From assembly GCF_000003605.2 (NCBI RefSeq), contig NW_003146289.1, forward strand, positions 240,798-262,745: a stretch of 21,948 bases of DNA, in the 5' to 3' direction. This document shows, one piece after another, positions 11,738 through 19,940 of this stretch. The stretch comes from Saccoglossus kowalevskii (lineage: Eukaryota; Hemichordata; Enteropneusta; Harrimaniidae). Position 1 is the first letter of the stretch; each line of letters begins with the position of its first letter. The translations under genes were made by a program, and so were the position numbers. Under the pieces are notes generated by a model, which did not search any database, was not told the DNA's origin, and saw only the letters and a program-made list of their open reading frames with translations.

Positions 11738-12349
11738 ACAACATAACTGAACCACTGATAGTTTCATATTAAGATGATGGTGAATGTAGTGTTCTCGTAA
11801 TTCATGATCATATGGTGAAAAAGTAAATATACTCAAGATAGGGATCACCATCGCTACATTCACTTCGCTGAACCAATGGGAACACTGTCAAGGTCACCTT
11901 GCTTTGCTTTAGAGGTTGACACCATTCAGATGCACTCCTAATAATAATATTCTAACAATTTCACGCTACTAATAAGATCCACTTTACTGATAAAATAACG
12001 ATAGGATCAAATATGAAACTAACAAACTTAACCATAATAACGGCCACGAGGGGTCCTATTCTACGTACAGTCCACAAAATATGTAATCATAAATGTATTA
12101 GTTGTAATAAATCACATGTTGTACAATAGAGATATAATTATGTACGTAATCATTATCATAATATAAACTGATAACATCCCACAATCAGAGGTAGGGTTTA
12201 TAGCCCGAAGGTAGACGTATTTAACATCACACAAACGAAAATGTAAAACTGTGACATGTTACGTGTCCCAGATGTCACCCCGAGACTTCACTTGATGGCT
12301 ATCCGCGTGACGAATGAGCCGATTAATGATTGACAGAATAAACTGTGTG
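11738..12349. other. Non-coding DNA, no gene recognised
   Basis: A+T-rich up to about 12230, then rising in G+C toward 12350. I see no coding frame, RNA gene or repeat here. Confidence 0.5.
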
Positions 12350-12368
12350 TGACGTCATGCTATTTAAA
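12350..12368 (+). promoter_or_regulatory. Candidate core promoter: CRE plus TATA-like box
   Basis: A perfect CRE (TGACGTCA, 12350-12357) is followed three bases later by TATTTAAA (12361-12368), a TATA-like element. The next 250 bases are richer in G+C than the surroundings. A start site near 12390-12400 would fit TATA spacing. The first ATG frames downstream (12370, 12393 and 12440) close after 6, 14 and 8 codons, so any transcript would be non-coding or would splice early. There is no direct evidence of transcription. Confidence 0.25.
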
Positions 12369-12503
12369 ATGGAGACAGCGTGGTTCTAGGGGATGTTGCC
12401 ACCCGGGATCGCGTCCATCAAAGAGGGATTGGAGTGACCATGAAATCTGGCAGCGGATCCACATAATACCATAGGCTGAGAAGTCTGAAGTCAAACAGGT
12501 TAT

Positions 12504-12572
12504 GTAGCTTGGCGCTACATTGGCGAAGGTGGAGTTTAACGTTTCAATTCGTGAACTCCAGCCGCTGGCTAC
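12504..12572 (+). other. Structured region with competing hairpins
   Basis: GTAGC (12504-12508) can pair with either of two GCTAC copies: a near one (12514-12518, five-base loop) or a far one (12568-12572). The far pairing encloses a stronger stem, TGGAGTT/AACTCCA (12530-12536 with 12554-12560), topped by ACG/CGT and the loop TTTCAATT. The fold is not a tRNA: no A-box, B-box or standard T-loop is present. It may be part of an unrecognised transcript from the promoter-like site at 12350. Confidence 0.35.
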
Positions 12573-12638
12573 GTGAAATTCACCGAGCGACTAACTAAGC
12601 GACTGCTGTGATTTGAGACACGATGGTACCAATCATTA

Positions 12639-12656
12639 ACACACACACGCACACAC
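12639..12656. repeat. Short (AC)n microsatellite
   Basis: Nine AC-type dinucleotides with a single A-to-G interruption. It is of ordinary length and has no evident role. Confidence 0.75.
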
Positions 12657-14414
12657 TAGTTAGTCTTGGGCTTTCAGTTAACATAGTACAAATATATATG
12701 TGACCAGTATGTAATGCTATTTTCCCCAGTTATCGCATGAACGTTTTCACCGAACTAGCTGTGGTGGGTGCAGTGTATAATGCCGTAACCTTCATCGGAC
12801 ATGCGCGTTGGTGCGTGATGAAGGCCGCGTTTAGCACGAACCGTTACAGGGACGTCTTGTAGTACCTAATAAACTATGGTTTTACGTTATTTATGTGCGA
12901 TGTCGTATGTGTAAGAATGACCAGTGTGCATTATTGTTTCTAATTATATATGCATATAAATGTATTGAACAATAGGAAAGAAATGTGTTAACTCCATACT
13001 GGATTTTGCAAAGGATTGTGGGATGCATGTGTACTGTTGAATACTGTTGAACTATAACAGATTTTATTATGCCATTTGAATATTCAATTTTTCATATGTA
13101 AAAGATTCCCCCACCTTTCAAAAAACATTATGTCTCTAATTAAAATATTAAATCCCAGTAACAGGATGTAACAAAACATTACATTCATACATTAACATTA
13201 CAGAACGTTTATTGTAAAATTATGCGTTGTGTATATTACATATGGGTGAGTGTGATAATTTGATAGGTATTGGCTGTCTATCAGTATCCATTGTATACTT
13301 ACACAATTTATATGAAAACTGTTCCCACTTTTAATTATGAAAATTTGAAGAAAAGGAAATCGAACAAAGTAGCTATAATTTAATTTACATCTAAAGAGTG
13401 GTCGTTTAAATTTTGGGAAGAATACCAAACGCATATGATTCATTGTGAGGGGGCCATGTTATCGATCACACTCGATCGCAACGTCAACCGCCATTTAAAG
13501 AGTTTGTACAGTACGGTTATTATTCATAAATGTACATCACTGTGCGAGAATTACGTATTTATGAACACTATGCTATGTAGTCTTGGACAATTTCGGCATG
13601 CAGATGCAGGGACTATCGAACATTCTCGGTTTGTATTTGTACATATATGTGCACCACATTTATTAACATGTACGTTGAAGTCAAAAACAACACACGTTTA
13701 TAAATAAATATATAATGAATTTGTATAAATAAACTCTACTGCTTCCATTTATTAATAACAACGTACGCACATAATATACTACTCTGTGGAGATGTATTGG
13801 CATTTATTATCAGAAACATGTACTACTACTGGAATCCGACCTATGCTGCTGGATGCTATATTTAGTGATACACTCAGTTTTCACATATTCTGCTCCTGAA
13901 AACACGAATCAGTTACTAATTTATACGGACACAATGGATGAAATAAATACTTCAATGACTATGCCAATTACCTCAATTAATTTTGACAATGTATAGTGTT
14001 GATAAATTGTAAAACTGTTGATTAACAAAGCTGAATAAAATTAAATGTCTTTTTTCCTGATCTAATATCAATTGGAATCGTGTGTATGCATAATAACCGA
14101 TACCTGCTTACGAGTGGGTGGGTCAACCGTCTCAACAATTCAGCTATTTATATAATGAATAACATTTGTTTTATTCTATAATGGACATACGCATATACAA
14201 TTGTGTGTGGTCGGTTGGAACCAATATCCATCTAGTAAATGCATCACACCTCGTGCTACATACTGTGAATAATTATTGACTATACCGAGTAATCATGTTT
14301 TCAGGTCTTGGATGTACGACCCTCGACATGTAATTTGCGTTATGTAAGTTTATGGCCACACACAGTTCTTATTTGATATGTTCTAAATAATTGCGAATAA
14401 CAAATTACAACGCC
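12657..14414. other. A+T-rich non-coding DNA, no gene recognised
   Basis: The longest open frames (minus 13198-13443, 81 codons; plus 13435-13707, 90 codons) slightly overlap at their ends and show no recognisable domain. TATATGCATATA at 12947-12958 is a 12-bp palindrome of a kind expected by chance in A+T-rich DNA. Confidence 0.5.
13032..13051. repeat. Perfect 10-bp tandem, TACTGTTGAA x 2
   Basis: TACTGTTGAA occurs twice head to tail without mismatch. It is a small recent duplication with no evident role. Confidence 0.65.
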
Positions 14415-14416
14415 TA

Positions 14417-14580
14417 TTTAAAGCGGGAGGGTCGTCATCTGCGCACGCGTAGGAATTGAGCCCCAAACGATAACAACACAAGCTAAACACGCAAAGGCTC
14501 ATGGGTAGACGCTTGTTTGTAAGCAATAACACGCTATGGCCATCTGGCGCATGCGCAGGTGACGACTCCCCCGCTTTAAA
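14417..14580. mobile_element. TA-target MITE with 33-bp inverted ends, 164 bp
   Basis: The left arm (14417-14449, beginning TTTAAAGCGGG) and the right arm (14548-14580, ending CCCGCTTTAAA) are inverted copies matching at 29 of 33 positions. All four differences are transitions. The element is flanked by TA on both sides (14415-14416 and 14581-14582), fitting a TA target duplication as in Tc1/mariner-type MITEs. A TTAA inside each end leaves a piggyBac-like origin possible, although the symmetry runs past that TTAA. The 98-bp interior has no coding frame. The arms are markedly G+C-rich against the A+T-rich flanks, another sign of insertion. Superfamily is inference; the inverted repeats are plain in the sequence. 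Confidence 0.8.
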
Positions 14581-14582
14581 TA

Positions 14583-14943
14583 ATGTGTGTTGTACTTTTC
14601 AATGTGTTGCAGATATGCTCGTTACGAGCATGTAATTTGTATAGAAAACTGGCATCGCCCACTGTTTCAATCAGCTCTGAAAACTGAATTGTGCCACGCT
14701 CTACTTAAACAATCTTACAATGAAGTGAGGCTTTGTTTCTTAATTGTGTGTTTATGTTATTAAATATTATGCGTTCGACGTAGACATTATATGTGGTGAT
14801 GCAATGACTGACTAAATGAAAAGACGTTTCCGACAATCTCGGGAAAAGCTCTTTCTGATCATTCAGTTTGAGGGAGCAAAATATGTTATTAGTCACGGTG
14901 TAGTTTGAATTGTGTTCTCGTGTGACTAGTGTTTCCATGATGC
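14583..14943. other. Non-coding DNA, no gene recognised
   Basis: A minus-strand open frame of 88 codons (14705-14971) has no recognisable domain and runs into the degenerate tandem repeat at 14944, which argues against a real gene. Confidence 0.5.
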
Positions 14944-15057
14944 GATTGGTTAATTTGAATACAGATTTCATATGATTAGTGAATTTGAATAGTGAATTTA
15001 TTTGATTGGTATATTTGAATTATGGTCTTTATATGTGATTGGGGTATTTTACATGAG
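14944..15057. repeat. Degenerate 30-bp tandem with CCAAT-like words
   Basis: Four units start at 14944, 14974, 15004 and 15037 with GATTGGT, GATTAGT, GATTGGT and GATTGGG. The first three also share TTTGAAT about nine bases further on. Unit lengths are 30, 30 and 33 bases, and the last is partial. GATTGGT is the reverse complement of the ACCAATC type of CCAAT box. The units are well diverged, so this is an old short array or a chance-enriched cluster. Confidence 0.5.
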
Positions 15058-15792
15058 CACTTGTCAAATTTTCAAATCCAGACTCGATCTATTTCAACAA
15101 TTAGGTCCCATGAACGACAAGTGATATCTCTATGCTTCAAAAAAATTATTGAGCGTAAGGTCATGAGTACGCCACTTGAGAAGATAGAAAAGCTATGAAT
15201 TCTGCTATAATTTATTCCACGTAATTCTTATCAAGCTCCATCCTATAATCTGTAATGATAGGCCCATTATCTATCTTATTTTGAGTATAAAGACTCACAG
15301 GCACATCAATACATACGAGAAATGCTTTACTGATACTTGAGTGAGCATCCACTTATTAGATGTAAGTGCTCTTCATTTCATTTCGTTTCCACTTTTCGGC
15401 TAAATGCACAATCATCAAAATCGACGTTGGTCCCAATTGGTTATATGAGTGCTAAAACATTATTACGTTATGTGTGTGGATGTCATAAATATAATTTCGT
15501 AACATTCCCAGAAGGGTTCATTGTTGTCATTTTCCATCAGAAACATGTAGGAAAGTATGCATTACGTTTTTTATCTGATTATGCATTCATTTAGGACATA
15601 TTTAATGCAAGTTTATGTCTGAGAAAACTATGTTTACACCTAAATATATTTAAGTTGAACATTGTCCCCAAGAAGGTGGTTTCATCAATCAACGTTCGTG
15701 TAATCGCATCAATTTCAAATTTAAATCAAGAAATTGTGTTAACTAATATCACGTCAAAGATTAACTGAAAAAAACATGCGACTATTCGTTTG
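15058..15792. other. Non-coding DNA, no gene recognised
   Basis: A plus-strand open frame of 85 codons (15337-15594) is the longest here. It has several Cys and His codons but no regular spacing of a zinc finger or any other family. I do not call it a gene. Confidence 0.5.
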
Positions 15793-15860
15793 ATTTCCCA
15801 TAGAAACGCATCACCACACGTGTTCTATTTCCCATGGAAACGCATCGGAGCACGCGTCGC
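15793..15860. repeat. 34-bp tandem duplication, two diverged copies
   Basis: Copy one (15793-15826) and copy two (15827-15860) both begin ATTTCCCATRGAAACGCATC, and both carry a CAC-G-GT word near their end. The first 20 bases differ only at R; the last 14 are more diverged. Confidence 0.6.
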
Positions 15861-16857
15861 TGTGCTTGATTTCGCCGACAGTGAATACAGATTTATATTT
15901 GGAATTCTGCCAACGTAAAATTGTGAGACGATAGAGACGAGGCTCAGTGTAAAATATATTCAACATCTATTGGCTTAAATGTTCGCTTTCCTTCTTCAAT
16001 ACTCATATCAACATAAGTTTAAAGTCCTTAGCTATTCCCATTGTGACCACGAGTTTTTACCCTTTTCCCAGAAAATGTGCCTATATGTCGTGAGTCGCGA
16101 TCAGAATATCCAACTAATGATAACGGTTATACCAGCTTTGGATAAAGAAAGATCCGGAGATGTCACCAGGATGACCAGACCATTTTTTCACATATTTTCC
16201 CGATTCCGTCTTTAATATTTATTATTCAATATTTAGATACACATTATCTATTTTTAGTATTGCTCAGTCCACACTAAAGCTAGATTATGAGAAAGTGAAC
16301 TTTTATCTATCATTCTAGCTGTAACATTCATGTACAAATGACTAGATGTGACCTAGTCGTTCTAATCAGTGATGCACCGTTTTTAATGGCGCCGCTAGGG
16401 GCAAATAATTTCCAGGACCTGTAGTTCATTTGGCATAGCACTGGAATCAAATTACTTCAAGTTTTGCCTGACATTCGGTATTTACTTCAGCTTTAGGGAT
16501 ATCTGTGTACTGGTCTAATGCGTATTTCAGTCTTGTGAAAAACTTTTTTTTAAAGAACCTTAGTGACTTAAAATACAGTCTCTGAAGATGCTTACGATTA
16601 ATGTATCAGATGTTGTTTTGTCAGGGTTTTCACAATCTCTAACTAAATCATAATTATTAAACACAAATTATAATTAGTAATTCATATCATAAGTGACCTC
16701 AAGTCAAAACCAGCACAACTTGATGTAACCCATCGCACGCTCAATACAGTTACAGGCGACAAAACTGAACGCTATTAAAATGCGTTTAAAGGTGGTAATA
16801 TCTCCATTAATCGAACGATGAATCAGACGATACGTTTCTTGGTTATAATGCAGCAGT
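15861..16857. other. Non-coding DNA, no gene recognised
   Basis: The only sizeable open frame (plus 15979-16215, 78 codons) shows no recognisable domain. AGCTAGA and TCTAGCT form a 7-bp inverted pair near 16279-16320, but the intervening arms pair poorly. Confidence 0.5.
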
Positions 16858-17585
16858 ACACCACATGAAAAATATCAAATTTCAAATGTTGCTGACGAGC
16901 CGATGGCTACTAAAATAGCTACTACACAAATGATGATGGCAGCTCGGACATAGATATTGTTCATAAATGGAACGAGTACTGCAGGAACACTGACAGAACT
17001 CATATAAATCGAGGGTGTATACTAAATAACGTAAAATTTGCATATAAAGAAGTTATACTATGTTTTATATGTAAGTGCCGTAATAATTCGTCTTATATCA
17101 CCATGTGGTGTGTTGATAATAATTTTTTGCATAATTATCATTATTACATATGTACTGCAATTTATTTTGATTCGTCCCTGAAATCAAAATCGGTATTTCC
17201 ACATCAAATATGCATTAAGGTCTGAGAGCAAACAAAATAATCCCTTCATGAGTACCGTTTTTCGAAACAATATTTAGAAGAACTATATTTTTCTCTTGAG
17301 GTACATTAATATACTTGCCAAGAAACTCATTTGCAGATCACCCATGCAATAATGTTTTCGGTATGTTCACGGTCGATATGTAAATAAATATGGTATCTCC
17401 ATAGATAACCGAACTATTTTTATTTAATAAACAAATTTTCGTCTGCTTTTTTATTCTGTAAAAATCGATCAGTAAAATTGTTGGCATATTAGGTGTACAC
17501 CACATGAAATACTACGATTGAGAGAACTTAATGTTTGATGTGGTGTATCCTGCTCGTAAAAATAGGGTCGCAGGATACACCGCAT
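16858..17585. repeat. Cluster of ATGTGGTGT words in both orientations
   Basis: The nonamer ATGTGGTGT occurs exactly at 17103-17111 and 17538-17546 on plus, and at 16858-16866 and 17497-17505 on minus. A one-mismatch minus copy is at 17577-17585. Two of the minus copies share the longer word GTACACCACATGAAA (16856-16870 and 17495-17509). By simple expectation a given nonamer should be nearly absent from 730 bp, so the cluster is non-random. It contains TGTGGT, the core recognised by Runx factors, but shared descent from a decayed repeat is equally possible. Confidence 0.5.
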
Positions 17586-17595
17586 CACTCGTGAA
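17528..17595. ncRNA. Strong hairpin, candidate small-RNA precursor
   Basis: Arms at 17536-17553 and 17570-17587 pair over 18 bases. The single non-Watson-Crick pair is T opposite G, a G-U wobble in RNA read from the plus strand. The loop is 16 bases (17554-17569). Outside a 2x2 internal loop, three further pairs form (17531-17533 with 17590-17592), and after one mismatch two more. The total of about 68 nt is in the size range of animal pre-miRNAs. Against this, the stem is unusually perfect and the array of related words around it could mean a repeat-derived fold-back. The hairpin is certain; its identity as a small-RNA gene is a guess. Confidence 0.35.
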
Positions 17596-19763
17596 AATAC
17601 TTTCCCTACGCAACGAAAGCCACGGGGAGGGTGTGGGGTTATGTCAGATATATATTGAGAGAAGCTGAATCAGTCAGATAAAATAAATGGCTTATGATTT
17701 TTTTTTTGAAAAAGTAAAAATAAATCGAATATAAGTGTCCGTCCATTCACAGAAAGGAATTACTGATGGGAACATGCATACACACAAAATAGGTTTTATC
17801 TGTATCAAGTATTAGTAATTAATGTACAGTGAGGTGATTCCGGTTAGACACCAAAAGTAGACGACCGTAGACAATGAATACAACTTGTTCATATCTCATT
17901 TAAGTAGAACATGTGCTGACCATTTCTGTTATTTCGTGATGTTGATGAGTGATCAAGATGCCGCAAACGTCATTAATAAATTCAAACAAAATGTTGCATC
18001 CTATACCTTGAAGGATAAGACCAAGAACCTCATATTTTCGTTGTTGAATAGTCAATAAGCGATCAACAGAAACCTTCAAAACCGCATGATTTTCTCAAGG
18101 CCTATCAGATACGTACTCAGGGCCAACAAAACTGAATCGGCGCAATCTAAGCCGTTGGGTCTTGCTACAAACGTGGTTAAAAATAATATACTTAACTTGA
18201 TATTATTCCATACACAGTAATAGAACAAGCCAAAGTAAAGTGACTTATCTTTTTCTCAGTTTGACGTCGGGTGTGCAAATTTACTTTGATAAACCTCTAC
18301 CTAAGCTCGGGAAAACAACTCATTCATGGGCGCATACGCGATGTTCGTGTGAATATGGATAGCTAAACCTGTTCAATGTGTCATGGTGTGTGACAACTGG
18401 TGTACATCGTATCTAATGCAGCATGAACACTCCACGCTAGAAATATAAAAATGAAATGCCATAGGGTAAGGCGAATTTAAATGCAGCCATTCCGTTCCGT
18501 TATTTTTTTCCGATTCAGTGCTTAAAGTTTAGCATTTGCCACCTTAAACTGTAGAATAATTACCTTTATTTAGGGAATATAGTGCAAGTACCTTTCGCGT
18601 AAAAAAATATTACCTCATATAAAAACATGGAGCTTCACTCACATGTGTTGCCACAATAGATTATCTCCACCTGGCTTTTTTGTTTAAATTATAATATGGC
18701 CTGTTAATTTCGAAGGTATGTCACCATGCTAACCCTGTTGATGCCACTGAAAATTGAAACGAGATATGCGTTGATTAAAATGCGTTGTCAAAACATCTTC
18801 CTTTGATGAATAGCGGAGTACAGTTTCATACTGCAGTGTGGGTTCTAAAACACTTCATGCATACGTCATCAGTAATTACTGTCAGTAATGTCAGTGTTGG
18901 AAACATTAGAACACGATTTAAAATATAAGTAATATTTTAAATTTTAGGAGTTGAAACCTGTCTCTCCAGGTAAGGAATTGTTGTTATTGAGTGTTCACGT
19001 GGTGTTGGCGTATGTTTTAGTGCAGGTATCGTATTATTAATTTTAGTATATCAGTGTAGTATCCAAGAACAGCAATGTACCGCGGTAGCAACCTATCTCT
19101 ATAATGATGCCATGAGATGCAAATAAATAGTTTAAATGTTTTATATATTAACAATCACAATCACGACAATTCTGGTAGAAATTAATATTTTCTTATTCTA
19201 CATGCCCCTTCATGCTTACAGTCATTTATTATGAAAAATTGGACCTGGGATTCGATGTATAGATAAATAAGTAACACTGATTTGCCGAAATAATTTGATA
19301 GAGTGTCTCGAGATACGTCAAGGTAAACACAGCGACGTGAGACAGCGCCATCACCAGTATAAATAAAATGCGTCATTGCTATAATAATGAATCCAATTAC
19401 CTCATTCGACAGATTCGCTCAATTAAATATGTATGGTCAAACATTATTGCCCGGAATCGGGTCGTGTATATCAGATTTACTTCGCAAAAATGTTAAGAAT
19501 ATCTGAACTCTTAGATATTTAATATGTTTTGTGATTTTTCTACTCTGCATCAGGCAGATTATTGAGCTATGTCACTGGAATTACTAACGGTTATTCTCAT
19601 CATTAGAATAGTATGTGTCAAACGTGCACTTTTTAGAATTATATTGACATTTATAAGTGGCACAGCATCGATCGCAGCCAAGAGAATTCCTTCAAAGTCT
19701 AGTCAATTCCTAGCCTTGGCGTCATAAACAGAACATCTATATATTCAAGGTCAACGGTTAAGA
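17596..19763. other. A+T-rich non-coding DNA, no gene recognised
   Basis: I see only short open frames, such as minus 19182-19376 (64 codons), without recognisable features. A G-rich spot near 17622-17639 has three G runs, one too few for a simple quadruplex. CAGTAATTACTG at 18870-18881 is a 12-bp palindrome with a homeodomain-type TAATTA core. About five 12-bp palindromes are expected by chance in this window. Confidence 0.5.
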
Positions 19764-19781
19764 CTACACGCATGCGCGTAG
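19764..19781. promoter_or_regulatory. 18-bp near-palindrome with NRF1-like core
   Basis: CTACACGCATGCGCGTAG is palindromic except for one A/C pair. Bases 19767-19778 match the NRF1 consensus (YGCGCAYGCGCR) at 11 of 12 positions. It lies about 160 bp before the minisatellite. No gene is recognised nearby. Confidence 0.3.
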
Positions 19782-19940
19782 TGCCATCTGTGGAACATGT
19801 GTAGGGCATGCTGAATAATCAGCGACACTCGTCGAGCATGTGCACAATTTTCTCTATCAAAATTACTGTATTGTTTAGCCAGAAAAACATAATGGAAGGG
19901 AATCTTCAAAAACGGGTAATCGTTGTATCATTATTGGTTT

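Noticed and set aside
14705-14971. 88-codon minus-strand gene
   Set aside because: It begins inside the degenerate 30-bp tandem repeat and has no recognisable domain.
17622-17639. G-quadruplex
   Set aside because: Only three runs of three or more G are present.
4757-18881. Perfect 12-14-bp palindromes at 4757, 10763, 12947 and 18870 as regulatory sites
   Set aside because: About five 12-bp palindromes and one of 14 bp are expected by chance in a sequence this long, so they carry no weight on their own.
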